Shown piece by piece: positions 31,032 to 41,772 of a stretch of DNA of 64,000 nt. The stretch covers positions 248,001 through 312,000 of the forward strand of contig NZ_BDBK01000008.1 of NCBI RefSeq assembly GCF_001612945.1. Direction: 5' to 3'. The stretch comes from Nocardia inohanensis NBRC 100128 (GTDB lineage Bacteria; Actinomycetota; Actinomycetes; Mycobacteriales; Mycobacteriaceae). Below the pieces are notes generated by a model, which searched no databases, had not been told where the DNA came from, and worked only from the letters and a program-made list of their open reading frames with translations. Within the stretch, counting starts at the first letter, position 1. The number at the start of each line of letters is the position of its first letter. The position numbers and the translations under genes are program-made.

Positions 31032-33513
31032 CGTCGCCTTCCTGTCGGTCTGAGTAGGAACCTGACTCAGGCCCGAAAGCACCGGGATCGGCCCGGCGGC
31101 CCTGCCTGGTTCCGTTTTCGATGGCGGACATGAGGTCTCGGGCCTGCTCGGCCGTGCGGGAGGATTCGGGAGGCGCCTCGGGCGCCGCCGTATCCTGCGC
31201 CAATTCCGGTGCGAGACTTGCCTGCCGGCGCCTACGCGGAAGCGCGGGCCGGACGTCGGAGCCAGTGTACTGGGAGCGATCGCGTTCGCGCGGGCGGAAC
31301 TCGATATCCGGTTGCTGGGCCGAAACCTGCTGCGAGCGAGCGCCCCTCGGGTCGGTCGGCGGCTCGTACTGTTCGGGCTCGAAGGTGCGCGAAGGTTCGA
31401 ACGATTTGAACGGCTCGAACGGCCTCGGCGTCTCGAAGGACATCTGGCGCTCCGGTAGTTCTGGTGCGGCCGGAACCTGGGGCAGGGCTTCGATGACCGA
31501 CCGCGCGGACTCCAGTTGGCGTGATTCGGGGGCCGGTTCGGGACGCCGCGGCACCACCGGGATCTCACCGGTGCGCCCGGCGGCCACGGTCAGGGTGTTC
31601 GGCACCAGCACGATCGCCCGTACGCCGCCGTAATCGGATTCGGTGAGCCGCACCGAGATTCCGTTGCGCTGCGCCAGCCGGGCCACCACGAACATGCCGA
31701 GGCGGGAATCCTCCGACAGCGTGTTGACGCCGAAATCCGGTGGGTTGCGCAGCATGTCGTTGAGCCGGGCCATCTCGGGCTCGGGCATGCCCATGCCCTG
31801 ATCCACGATCTCGATTGCCACGCCCTTGCCGACCACATTGCCGCGCACCTCGACCTGCGACTGCGGCGGCGAGAACTGGGCGGCATTGTCGACCAGCTCG
31901 GCCAGCAGGTGCACGACGTCGGCGACGGCGGATCCGGCGACCGCGATCTCGGGCAGGCGGGCGATCTTCACGCGCGTGTAGTCCAGGGCCTCACCGACAC
32001 CCGAGCGCACCACCTCGACCAGCTGAACGGGATTGCGCCACTGGCGACCCGGCTGGCCGCCCGCGAGAATGATCAGGTTCTCGGCATTGCGGCGTTCGCG
32101 GGTGGCGAGGTGATCCAGGCGGAAGAAGATCTCCAGCAGCGCCGGATCCTCCTGCTTGGACTCGGCCTCGTCGAGCACCTCGAGCTGGCGGTGCACGACC
32201 ACCTGGCTGCGGTGGGCGATATTGAGGAAGACCGCCTTGACGCCCTCGCGGGTGCGGGCCTCGGTGACGGCGGCCGCGACGGCGGCGGCGTGCGCGTGCG
32301 TGAACGCCTTCGCCACCTGGCCGATCTCGTCCATACCGAAGTCCAGCACGGGGGTCTCGGCCGCGGCGTCGATGGTCTTGCCCTCGTTGAGCTTGGCCAT
32401 CATCTGCGGCAGGTTCTCGTCGGCCAGCTGCATGGTCTGGTCGCGAAGCCGCTTGAGCCGCCGGATGATCCGGTTCGCCAGCACCAGCGCGACCAGGAAC
32501 GCCGAGACCGAGACCGCGAGCATGCCGGCGCCGGCGAGCGCCGAATCGGTGGCATTGCGGTCGGCGGCGTCGGCGGCCAGGCCCTGCGCGTATTTGCTCT
32601 GGCCGTCCCAGAATTCGAGCAGCGCCTTGTTGACCGAGGTGACGGCCTCCTGCCACTCCTGGTCGGTGAAGGTCAGCGGCGCCGGCTCGCGGGTGGTCCC
32701 GGCCTTGGCGGGGGCGGCGGTGATGGGATCCATCGCGCGGGCCAGCAGCGAGTTCTCCATCATGACCAGCTTGGTCCAGTTCGGATTGCCGGTCACCGCC
32801 TTGGCGGCTTCGGAGTGCTTGTTGTCCCCGTCGGCGACCAAGGCTTCGATGTTGACCCGGTACGCGCCGATCAGGCGGGCGAATTCGATGGCCAGCTCCG
32901 GCGGCAGCACGCCGTTGTTGATCAGCACTTCGGCCAGAGCGGCGCCGCGGGAGAGCATTTCGGAGGCGGAGACGATCTGGAGGGTCTCGCCGATCTCGAC
33001 GGCGGTCTCGGGGTTCGGGGCGGCGCCGGTGACGGCTTTGGTGCCGATGGAGACCAGGTCGAGCAGGTGGCCGTAGAAGCTGTACGCCTCGGTCATCTGG
33101 AGTGCGTTGCCGTCGATCTGGGTGCGCACGCCCGCCAGCGCCCGGGTCAGCGTCTGGAAGCCACCGACGTCGCCCTTGACGCCGTCGGGGCCGAGCTCCT
33201 CCATGTCCGGGGTGGTCTTGTCCATCGCGCGCAGCGCGTTGTCGAGCCGCAATCGCGCCTGGGCCAAGCCTTTCGGGTTGGCGTCGCCTCCGGCCAGCTG
33301 TGACAGCGTGATCTGCCGCTCCTGCTGCACCGCGCTCACCAATTCCTTGGTGAGCGGGGTGGCGGCATTGAGCGCGTCGGCGAATTCGCGCGCGTTTCTG
33401 CCCTCGACAACCAGGTATCCCGCACCACCCACACCGATCACGAGCAGCGCGAGGCTCGGGACGAGTGCGATGGCGAGAACACGGGTCCGGACACCGAGTC
33501 TCGCTCTGAACAT
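31009..33513 (-). CDS. cvnA: Conservon sensor histidine-kinase-like protein (CvnA)
   Basis: 834 residues. An N-terminal helix (RVLAIALVPSLALLVIGVGGAGYLVV) and a second near residue 330 (GAGMLAVSVSAFLVALVLAN) enclose a long extracytoplasmic domain of the nitrate/nitrite-sensing type. A HAMP-like segment and a dimerisation region (FLNIAHRSQVVVHRQLEVLDEAE) follow. The ATPase domain has N-box LLAELVDNAAQFSPPQ, G1 IVDQGMGMPE and G2 DSRLGMFVVARLAQR. No standard H-box histidine context is seen, as in other CvnA proteins. The last 200 residues are Pro-rich and disordered, with QARDLMSAIENGTRQGR near the end. ATG at 33511-33513. Confidence 0.93.
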   Translation of the reverse strand: MFRARLGVRTRVLAIALVPSLALLVIGVGGAGYLVVEGRNAREFADALNAATPLTKELVSAVQQERQITLSQLAGGDANPKGLAQARLRLDNALRAMDKTTPDMEELGPDGVKGDVGGFQTLTRALAGVRTQIDGNALQMTEAYSFYGHLLDLVSIGTKAVTGAAPNPETAVEIGETLQIVSASEMLSRGAALAEVLINNGVLPPELAIEFARLIGAYRVNIEALVADGDNKHSEAAKAVTGNPNWTKLVMMENSLLARAMDPITAAPAKAGTTREPAPLTFTDQEWQEAVTSVNKALLEFWDGQSKYAQGLAADAADRNATDSALAGAGMLAVSVSAFLVALVLANRIIRRLKRLRDQTMQLADENLPQMMAKLNEGKTIDAAAETPVLDFGMDEIGQVAKAFTHAHAAAVAAAVTEARTREGVKAVFLNIAHRSQVVVHRQLEVLDEAESKQEDPALLEIFFRLDHLATRERRNAENLIILAGGQPGRQWRNPVQLVEVVRSGVGEALDYTRVKIARLPEIAVAGSAVADVVHLLAELVDNAAQFSPPQSQVEVRGNVVGKGVAIEIVDQGMGMPEPEMARLNDMLRNPPDFGVNTLSEDSRLGMFVVARLAQRNGISVRLTESDYGGVRAIVLVPNTLTVAAGRTGEIPVVPRRPEPAPESRQLESARSVIEALPQVPAAPELPERQMSFETPRPFEPFKSFEPSRTFEPEQYEPPTDPRGARSQQVSAQQPDIEFRPRERDRSQYTGSDVRPALPRRRRQASLAPELAQDTAAPEAPPESSRTAEQARDLMSAIENGTRQGRRADPGAFGPESGSYSDRQEGDGDHLQRW

Positions 33514-33647
33514 CGCCAAAACGTAACGGTACGTATGTAACACTCGATGACGAGATCCCGTTGAGCGGGAACATGATTGACAAGTCGACTCATGCATGTA
33601 ACGGAATGATGCACGCGAATTCGCGATAGCCCGGAAGTCGCTGGGCC

Positions 33648-34052
33648 TCAGCCGAATTCGCCGCGCCGCGCCCCGGTGGAGAGAAACGTGCCGACGCGCT
33701 GCACCGTCATGTTCATCTCGTAGGCGACCATGCCCAGGTTGGCGTCGGCACCGGCTTGCAGTGCCAGGCAGGCGTTGTCGCCCGCCGCGGTCACGAACAG
33801 CACCGCGCGATCCAGCTCGACCACCGCCTGCCGCACCCGGCCGCCGTCGAACCGCTGCCCGGCGCTGCGCGAGAGCCCGTAGAGAGTGCAGGACATGGCC
33901 GAGAAGTGCTCGGCGTCCTCGCGGGTCATCCGCGACGAATTCGCCAGCAGCAGCCCATCGGTGGAGTGCACGACGGCATGCCGCACCCCCGCCAGCTTCT
34001 CCACCAGATCGTTCAGCAACCAGTCCAGATCACCGGCATGGTGGGTGTTCAC
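33648..34052 (-). CDS. cvnB: Second conservon roadblock/LC7 protein
   Basis: 134 residues, starting at a GTG behind AGGAGG and overlapping the upstream kinase stop by four bases (GTGA). It is a close paralogue of the protein at 30606-31031: LDWLLNDLVEKLAGVRHAVVHSTDGLLLA and NLGMVAYEMNMTVQRVGTFLST differ in only a few positions. No DUF742 or GTPase gene follows; the next gene downstream is the first conservon's kinase, 134 bp away. It may therefore rely on the CvnC and CvnD of the neighbouring set. Confidence 0.92.
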   Translation of the reverse strand: MNTHHAGDLDWLLNDLVEKLAGVRHAVVHSTDGLLLANSSRMTREDAEHFSAMSCTLYGLSRSAGQRFDGGRVRQAVVELDRAVLFVTAAGDNACLALQAGADANLGMVAYEMNMTVQRVGTFLSTGARRGEFG

Positions 34053-36439
34053 CCGAGTCCTCCTGTCCATCCGCCGGGCGCGCCCTCGGCACCCGGATCG
34101 CTCTGCCTGCCCCGCCGCGTCCCGTTCTCGATGGCGGAGAACAGATCTCGCGCCTGATCGGCGCTGCGTTCGGGGGCCGGGCCGCGCTCCGGCGACGCCG
34201 CATCGGCCGCGCCGGGATCATTCGCCAGCTCCGGCGCGAGACTCGCCTGCCGCTGCCTACGCGGCAGGGCGGGCTTGGATTCGCGGCGCTCGTCGCGGTC
34301 CGGTGCGGCGTCGGGGCGTCGCGTCCAGTCCGGCGGGGCGTTATGCCTGAAGGCCGACGTCACGCCGGGCTGGTCACCGCCGCGGGCGCTGCCTCCGGTT
34401 GCCGCTGCGAGCCAAGGGAATCGGTCTTCCGGGAGGGCGGCCAGTCCTCGGCCGGGATCGGGCGGCGCGGTGGAATCCAGGTCGGCGCGGCGTAGAGCGG
34501 GAAGGCCGGTCGCCGGTTCCGGGTCGCTGGCCTGGGCCAAGAAGGGAGCGGGGATGAGGACGACCGCGCGGATACCGCCGTAGTCGGATTCGGCGAGGCG
34601 GATCGAGATGCCGTGGCGCGCGGCCAATTGCGAGACCACGAACACGCCGAGACGGGAATCGTGCGAGAGCGTGGTGATACCGAAGTCGGCGGGGTCGGCC
34701 AGACGGGTATTGATGGCCGCCAGGTCGGATTCGGGAATGCCCATGCCCTGATCGGTGATCTCGATCGCGACGCCGCGGCCGACGGTATTGCCGGTGATCT
34801 CGACGCGGGACTGAGGCGGGGAGAAGGAGGCGGCGTTGTCGATGAGTTCGGCGAGCAGGTGGATGAGGTCGCCGACCGCGGGACCGAGCACGAAAACCGC
34901 CGGCACCCGGCCGGTTCGCACTCGGGTGTACTCGATCGTCTCGCCGACGGCGCTGCGAATCACATCCAGTAGCGGGACCGGGTTGCGCCATTGGCGGCCG
35001 GGACGCCCACCCGCGAGAATGACCAGGTTCTCGGCATTGCGGCGTTCGCGGGTAGCGAGATGGTCGAGGCGGAAGAAGGTTTCGAGCAGCGCCGGATCCT
35101 CTTGACTGGATTCGGCTTCGTCGAGCAACTCCAGCTGGCGGTGCACCACGACCTGGCTGCGGTGGGCGATATTGAGGAAGACCGCACGGACCCCTTCGCG
35201 GGTGCGCGCCTCGGTGACGGCAGCCGCGACCGCGGCGGCCTGGGCGTGACCGAAAGCCGATGCCACCTGGCCGATTTCGTCGCCGCCGAAGTCCAGCGCC
35301 GGGGCCTGGATCTCGTCTTCGACGGGTTCGCCGGCGGCCAAGCGGCGCATGGTCTCGGGGAGTTGCTCATCGGCCAGGGCCAGGGTGCGGTCGCGCAATC
35401 GCTTCAATCGCCGGATGATCCGGTTCGCCAGCACCAGTGCGACGCCGATCGCACCCAGCGCCACCACCAGCATTCCGGCCGCCGCCAGCAGCGATTTGCG
35501 GGTGGTGTCGGAGGCGGCGTCGGCGGCCAGTCTTTGTGCTTCGGTGTTCTGGGCCTGCCACAGATCCGCCAGCCCCTGGTCGACGGTGGTCGCGGCGGCG
35601 GACCATTCGGCCACGGTCAGGGGCAGCGCCGAGGTCCTGGTTCCGTTGTTACGCGGCAGCGTTCGCTGTACGAGTGCGGCTTCCATCGCACCCAGCTGTA
35701 GCCACGGCGCTCCGCTGACCAGCTGTTTGGCCGTGGCGGCCTGCTCGGCGTCGCTGTCGGCGACCGTCTGTTCGATCTGCAACCGGTAGTACCCGGCCAG
35801 CCGCACGTATTCGGTGGCCAGTGCGGGTGGCAGTTCCTCGCCGTTGACGAGTGTCGCGCCCAGCGCGGTCACCCGGCTCGCGGCCTCCAGGCTGCGCAGC
35901 ACCTGTTCGGCTTCGGTGAGTTCGGCCGCGGTCGCGGCATCGGGTGCGGTCTGCTCCGCGATCCGGACCCCGGCGAGCACCAATTCGGGCATGCCGCTGT
36001 AGAACTGGTAGGCATCGATCATGGGCAGCGTGCCCGCGTCCACGCCCGCGCGAATGGTGGCCAGCTGCCGGCCCAGCCCGCCCAGCGCCTGGCTGCTCTC
36101 CTTCATCGACTGCGGACCCAGATCCGAGAGCCGGTTCTGTGCGGGGGCGAGCGCGCGCAGCGCGTCGTCGACCCGCGCCCGCGCCTTGGTCAGCTCGCGC
36201 AGATCGGTGTCCATACCGGCGCTGCGCCACAGCGTGATCCGCCGTTCCAGCTGGACCGCGGTGATCATCTCCCGGGTCGGGCCGATCCCGTCGCGCAGTT
36301 CGTCGGCCCAGGTCCGGGCGGCACTGGAGTGATCGACGAGCACACCGGTAGCGCTGATTCCGACGACGACCAGGGCCAGGCTCGGCACGAGCGCGATGGC
36401 CAGAATTCGTGTCCGCACACCGAGCCGCGGTCTGAGCAT
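34049..36439 (-). CDS. cvnA: Second conservon sensor histidine-kinase-like protein
   Basis: 796 residues, paralogous to the cvnA at 31009 over its whole length. It has an N-terminal membrane helix (RILAIALVPSLALVVVGISATGVLV), an extracytoplasmic sensor domain that is clearly more divergent, and a second helix (LLAAAGMLVVALGAIGVALVLAN). The coupling segment is nearly identical, and the ATPase domain has LLAELIDNAASFSPPQ, ITDQGMGIPE and DSRLGVFVVSQLAAR. The disordered C-terminus ends with the shared RQRQASLAPELANDPG and QARDLFSAIENGTRRGR motifs. The pattern suggests duplication followed by change of the input domain while the output side stayed constrained. Confidence 0.92.
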   Translation of the reverse strand: MLRPRLGVRTRILAIALVPSLALVVVGISATGVLVDHSSAARTWADELRDGIGPTREMITAVQLERRITLWRSAGMDTDLRELTKARARVDDALRALAPAQNRLSDLGPQSMKESSQALGGLGRQLATIRAGVDAGTLPMIDAYQFYSGMPELVLAGVRIAEQTAPDAATAAELTEAEQVLRSLEAASRVTALGATLVNGEELPPALATEYVRLAGYYRLQIEQTVADSDAEQAATAKQLVSGAPWLQLGAMEAALVQRTLPRNNGTRTSALPLTVAEWSAAATTVDQGLADLWQAQNTEAQRLAADAASDTTRKSLLAAAGMLVVALGAIGVALVLANRIIRRLKRLRDRTLALADEQLPETMRRLAAGEPVEDEIQAPALDFGGDEIGQVASAFGHAQAAAVAAAVTEARTREGVRAVFLNIAHRSQVVVHRQLELLDEAESSQEDPALLETFFRLDHLATRERRNAENLVILAGGRPGRQWRNPVPLLDVIRSAVGETIEYTRVRTGRVPAVFVLGPAVGDLIHLLAELIDNAASFSPPQSRVEITGNTVGRGVAIEITDQGMGIPESDLAAINTRLADPADFGITTLSHDSRLGVFVVSQLAARHGISIRLAESDYGGIRAVVLIPAPFLAQASDPEPATGLPALRRADLDSTAPPDPGRGLAALPEDRFPWLAAATGGSARGGDQPGVTSAFRHNAPPDWTRRPDAAPDRDERRESKPALPRRQRQASLAPELANDPGAADAASPERGPAPERSADQARDLFSAIENGTRRGRQSDPGAEGAPGGWTGGLG

Positions 36440-36555
36440 TGCTCGAAGCTAGCCATCACCGACCGGCACGCGCGCGACGAGTCCTTTTGAGCAGGACGGC
36501 ATTTGACCTTCGGAACGGCGGTTCGGTAAGCGGCAACAGCGGCGGAGAAACGAAG

Positions 36556-36587
36556 TCCCGCCCGCAACCCCTCAGGTACGGGCGGGA
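36556..36587 (-). terminator. Hairpin after the secreted-protein gene
   Basis: TCCCGCCCG and CGGGCGGGA pair perfectly (9 bp) around 14 bases, just after the stop of the minus-strand gene at 36598. Confidence 0.65.
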
Positions 36588-36597
36588 TTCCGGGTTC

Positions 36598-37062
36598 TCA
36601 GCCGGCCGACATGGCCGAGGCATACCAGCCGAACGAATGCCCCTTGCTGGTGCAGGAGAAGCTGCCGTGGAAGCCCACGGCGCACTTCGCCCCTGCGTGC
36701 TCCACCCACGGTCCCCACGTATCGCTTCCGGTCGCCACCTGATCGATGCTCGGATTCCCGCCCGCCATGGTGTACGCCCCGGGTGTGAAACCGGGATGTC
36801 CCGGGGCCCAGGGCACGTCGATGACGACCTGGTTCACCTGGAACGGTAGCGGGATGTCGACCTGGCCGACCCTCATCGTCAGCCAAGCGGGGGAGCCGAG
36901 ATCGCAGCCGACGGTGCCGTCGGAGGCGATGGAGCAGCTGAAGGTGCCGGCCCGGAAATACAGCGGGGCCGGATCTTCGGCCTGGGCCGCGCCCGCGAGG
37001 GGAACGGTTGCCAGAGCTGCGGCCGCGGCGAGTGCCGCGACCCGATACGTGGAGCCGTGCAT
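36598..37062 (-). CDS. Secreted hypothetical protein
   Basis: 154 residues with a clear Sec signal peptide (a basic start, then VAALAAAAALATVPLAGAAQA, cleavage expected after AQA near residue 28). The mature part has four cysteines (in FSCSIASDGTVGCDLG, AKCAVGF and FSCTSKG) that could form two disulfides, and the phrase FRAGTFSCSIASDGTVGCDL common in small exported mycobacterial and nocardial proteins. No enzyme motif is seen. The start is the ATG at 37060-37062, with GGAAGG upstream. Confidence 0.78.
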   Translation of the reverse strand: MHGSTYRVAALAAAAALATVPLAGAAQAEDPAPLYFRAGTFSCSIASDGTVGCDLGSPAWLTMRVGQVDIPLPFQVNQVVIDVPWAPGHPGFTPGAYTMAGGNPSIDQVATGSDTWGPWVEHAGAKCAVGFHGSFSCTSKGHSFGWYASAMSAG

Positions 37063-37297
37063 GGATAACAATCCCTTCCGAACGATGAACTCGATGGTTG
37101 CTATTCGGTGGTACTGCTGGGGGTTTCTTCGTTACCGGCGGGCCGGTGGTTACAGATCAATTTCGAAACCGGGCAAACCGGTCGGGTCGCCCACCTGTGC
37201 GGGACCGACATTTTCGGCCGGAAACCCGATCCGACCGGCCCGAGTCGGGCAGTCGGCGACGTCCGGGTCCACACCGGGGTAGATTTATCCGTACCTG

Positions 37298-37308
37298 CAA
37301 GTAACTTG
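37298..37308. promoter_or_regulatory. Small palindrome upstream of gabD2
   Basis: CAAGT-A-ACTTG lies 16 bp before the gabD2 start codon. The half-sites CAAG and CTTG recall the KstR2 pattern, but here the spacing is three bases instead of two, so a KstR2 site is not claimed. Confidence 0.35.
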
Positions 37309-37324
37309 TAATCAGGAGGCGACG

Positions 37325-38878
37325 ATGCCCGTCCCGGCACCCGCGGTGTTCGAACGTCTGCGCACGTTCGCAGCGGTGGATACGACCCAGGATCGCGAGA
37401 ACCGAGCGATCACCGAGGTGTTCACCGGGCAGAAGCTGGGCACCGTGCCGGTCGGCACCGCCGAGGACGTCGCCAACGCCATGACGAAAGCGCGTGCGGC
37501 GCAGGTCGAATGGGCCGCGCGGTCGGCCAAGGAGCGCGCCGAGGTGCTCGATCGGTATCGGGCGCTGGTAGTGGAGAACCGCGAATTCCTGATGGACATC
37601 GTCCAGGCCGAGACCGGCAAGGCGCGGTGGGCGGCGCAGGAAGAGATCATGGGGCTGATGTTCGCGGCCCGGTACTTCACACGTGTCGCTCCGGAGTTGC
37701 TGGCCTCGCACAGCGTGGCGGGGGCGTTCCCGGTGCTGAACCGGGCAGCCGTGCGGCATGTGCCCAAGGGCGTGGTCGGGGTGATCGCGCCGTGGAACTA
37801 TCCGATGCTGCTCTCGGTCGGTGATTCGATTCCGGCGCTGCTCGCGGGCAATGCGGTCGTGGTGAAGCCGGACAGCCAGACCCCGTATTCGTCGCTGGCC
37901 AATGCCGAACTGCTGGCGCGCGCCGGACTGCCGCGGGATCTGTTCGCGGTGGTGACCGGGCCGGGCACCGTGGTCGGCACCGCCATCGTCGACACCTGCG
38001 ACTACCTCATGTTCACCGGCTCCTCGGAGACCGGGCGCACCCTCGCCCAGCAGTGCGGTGCGCGGCTGATCGGGTTCTCCGCCGAGCTGGGCGGCAAGAA
38101 TCCGATGATCGTCACCAAGGGCGCGAAGCTGGACAAGGCCGCCAAAGCCGCGGTGCGGGCGTGCTTCTCGAATGCCGGGCAGCTGTGCATCTCGATCGAG
38201 CGGCTGTACGTGGAGAAGTCGGTGGCCGCCGAATTCACCGAGAAGTTCGTGGCGGCGGTCAAGGCCACGAAACTCGGTGTGGCCTACGACTATTCGACCG
38301 ATATCGGCAGCCTGATCTCCAACGCGCAGCTCGAGACGGTCACCAAGCATGTCGCCGACGCGGTCTCCAAGGGTGCGAAGGTCCTCGCGGGCGGCAACGC
38401 CCGGCCCGATCTCGGCCCGCTGTTCTACGAGCCGACCGTGCTCGCCGACGTCACCGACGAAATGGAGTGCGGCCGCAACGAGACCTTCGGCCCGCTGGTC
38501 TCCATCTACCCGGTCGACGACGTCGAAGAGGCCATCGCCCGCGCCAACGACACCGCCTACGGTCTGAACGCCAGCGTCTGGGCCGAGAGCAAGGCCGCGG
38601 GCGAGCGCATCGCCGAACGCCTGCACGCCGGAACCGTCTGCGTCGACGAGGGATACGCTCCCGCCTGGGGCACCACCGGCGCTCCGATGGGCGGCATGGG
38701 CATCTCCGGCGTGGGCCGCCGCCACGGCCCCGACGGCCTCCTCAAATTCACCGAACCCCAGACCGTCGTGGTCACCCGCTTCCTCAATCTCGATGCGCCC
38801 CCGCTGGTTTCGCAAGACAAGTGGCAGCCTTTCCTGATGAGCATCGCCCGCGCGATCCGCTTCCTCCCGGGCCGCTAG
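37325..38878 (+). CDS. gabD2: Succinate-semialdehyde dehydrogenase, GabD2 type
   Basis: 517-residue aldehyde dehydrogenase. The catalytic cysteine is C288 in SNAGQLCISIERLYVE, the general base is E254 in FSAELGGKNP, and APWNYP (155-160) is the substrate-side motif. From memory it matches M. tuberculosis GabD2 closely along its whole length, including REFLMDIVQAETGKARWAAQEE and GGMGISGVGRRHGPDGLLK. GabD2 oxidises succinic semialdehyde to succinate with NADP and feeds the TCA cycle. AGGAGG lies before the ATG. Confidence 0.93.
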   Translation: MPVPAPAVFERLRTFAAVDTTQDRENRAITEVFTGQKLGTVPVGTAEDVANAMTKARAAQVEWAARSAKERAEVLDRYRALVVENREFLMDIVQAETGKARWAAQEEIMGLMFAARYFTRVAPELLASHSVAGAFPVLNRAAVRHVPKGVVGVIAPWNYPMLLSVGDSIPALLAGNAVVVKPDSQTPYSSLANAELLARAGLPRDLFAVVTGPGTVVGTAIVDTCDYLMFTGSSETGRTLAQQCGARLIGFSAELGGKNPMIVTKGAKLDKAAKAAVRACFSNAGQLCISIERLYVEKSVAAEFTEKFVAAVKATKLGVAYDYSTDIGSLISNAQLETVTKHVADAVSKGAKVLAGGNARPDLGPLFYEPTVLADVTDEMECGRNETFGPLVSIYPVDDVEEAIARANDTAYGLNASVWAESKAAGERIAERLHAGTVCVDEGYAPAWGTTGAPMGGMGISGVGRRHGPDGLLKFTEPQTVVVTRFLNLDAPPLVSQDKWQPFLMSIARAIRFLPGR

Positions 38879-38936
38879 GCCATCCCTTTCGACCGCCCCG
38901 CCCCTGCGTAGGCTGGGGCGGTCGAAAGGAATGCCG

Positions 38937-39746
38937 ATGCCGGACAACCCCCTCGCCGCCCCCGCACCCTGGGACGACATCGCCGACGGCTACGACGAGG
39001 TGATGACCGACCTGATGCGCCCCTTCGCCGTCGAGGCCCTACGCCTGGCCGCCCCGACCCGTTCCGCCCGCATCATCGACATCGCCACCGGCCCCGGCAC
39101 CCTCGCCCTCCTCGCCGCCCCCATGGTGAAAGAGGTAGTAGCAGTCGACTTCTCCGAAGCCATGATCCGCCGCCTCCGCCACGCCGTCATGCGCTCGGCC
39201 ACCACCAACCTCCTCACCGGAGTAGGCGACGGCCAAGCCCTCCGCTACCCCTCATCCCACTTCGACGCCGCCTTCTCCATCTTCGGCCTCATGTTCTTCC
39301 CCGACCGCCCCCGCGGCTTCGCCGAACTCCGCCGCATCCTCCGCCCCGGCGGCACCGCCGTAGTCTCCAGCTGGGCCCCCATAGCCGACTCCACCCTCAT
39401 GACCCGCCTCTACGAAGCAGTCCAGGCCGGCAACCCCAATTTCTCCATGCCCCAACCCAACCCCGCAAACCTCGAAAACCCCGAAGTCTTCGAAAACGAA
39501 CTCCGCACAGCCGGTTTCACCGACGTAACCGTCCGCCCCCACACCGAATCCTTCGCCTACGTCTCAGCCCAGCAAATGTGGGACAAACTCACCCGAGGCA
39601 GCGCCCCCATCCACCTGATGCGCAGCAAAACCGACCCGGCCACCTGGAAAGCCCAGGAACAGACCATGATCGACCACCTGTCGGCCCACTACACACCGGG
39701 CGAAGAACTGACCACCACCGCCTGGCTCGGCACGGGACGCGCTTAG
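38937..39746 (+). CDS. Class I SAM-dependent methyltransferase
   Basis: 269 residues. Motif I is IIDIATGPGTLALLAAP, followed by VVAVDFSEAMIRRLR and GDGQALRYPSSHFDAAFSIFGLMFF, then LRRILRPGGTAVVSSW. These are the SAM-binding and core strands of the UbiE/Methyltransf_11 type. The C-terminal part has no recognisable acceptor motif. AAAGGA precedes the ATG at 38937 with good spacing, so I prefer it over the ATG at 38931. Nearly every codon ends in C, more extreme than in the neighbours, which end in C or G. Confidence 0.88.
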   Translation: MPDNPLAAPAPWDDIADGYDEVMTDLMRPFAVEALRLAAPTRSARIIDIATGPGTLALLAAPMVKEVVAVDFSEAMIRRLRHAVMRSATTNLLTGVGDGQALRYPSSHFDAAFSIFGLMFFPDRPRGFAELRRILRPGGTAVVSSWAPIADSTLMTRLYEAVQAGNPNFSMPQPNPANLENPEVFENELRTAGFTDVTVRPHTESFAYVSAQQMWDKLTRGSAPIHLMRSKTDPATWKAQEQTMIDHLSAHYTPGEELTTTAWLGTGRA

Positions 39747-39750
39747 GCCA

Positions 39751-39790
39751 CGGTGGTGCGGCCGGCCCGGAGAAACCGGCCGCGCCACCG
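39751..39790. terminator. Bidirectional terminator between methyltransferase and DUF779 genes
   Basis: A 15-bp stem, CGGTGGTGCGGCCGG against CCGGCCGCGCCACCG with one G-U pair, and a ten-base loop. It lies between two convergent genes. Confidence 0.85.
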
Positions 39791-39794
39791 CTTC

Positions 39795-40202
39795 TCATCC
39801 GGTCAAGTCGATGCCTCGGGGCGGGGCGGGAGCCGCTTCCAACGCCGCCGTTTCGGCATCGGTGAAGAGTCTCGAGCGGATGATGAATCGGACGCCTTCG
39901 GGGGCTTCGAGGGAGAAGCCGCCGCCTCGGCCAGGGACTACGTCGACGGTGAGGTGGGTGTGGCGCCAGTATTCGTATTGGTCGGCGCTTATCCAGAAGG
40001 AGGTGTCGGGGAAGACGCGGCCCAGGAGGACGTCGGCTGCGCCTATGCGGAACTCGCCCAGCGGGTAGCACATCGGGGAGCTGCCGTCACAGCAGCCGCC
40101 GGATTGGTGGAACATCACCGGGCCGTGGTGGGCGATGAGCCCTTGCAGCACCTCGGCGGCTGCCTCGGTGATGCTCACCCTGGACACGGAACCCGTTTTC
40201 AT
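39795..40202 (-). CDS. DUF779 protein, partner of the acetaldehyde dehydrogenase
   Basis: 135 residues of DUF779, with the cysteine-rich motif HQSGGCCDGSSPMCYPLGEF and the histidine in YWRHTHLTVDVVPG. The family is regularly encoded next to ExaC-type aldehyde dehydrogenases and its role is not settled; the CC and C residues look metal- or redox-related. One base separates its start codon from the dehydrogenase stop, so they form an operon. Confidence 0.88.
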   Translation of the reverse strand: MKTGSVSRVSITEAAAEVLQGLIAHHGPVMFHQSGGCCDGSSPMCYPLGEFRIGAADVLLGRVFPDTSFWISADQYEYWRHTHLTVDVVPGRGGGFSLEAPEGVRFIIRSRLFTDAETAALEAAPAPPRGIDLTG

Positions 40203-40203
40203 A

Positions 40204-41721
<1,518 letters not shown>

Positions 41722-41772
41722 GGCGCGGCTCCTGATCCCATCCTGTGGTGACGGGGGTCACTATGAACCCGT

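Noticed and set aside
31991..33583. 530-codon frame overlapping cvnA in another frame of the same strand
   Set aside because: Translation is almost only Arg/Gly/Ala/Pro, a frame shadow of cvnA.
37298..37308. KstR2 box upstream of gabD2
   Set aside because: CAAG/CTTG half-sites are three bases apart, not two, so the accepted KstR2 pattern is not met; kept only as an unassigned palindrome.
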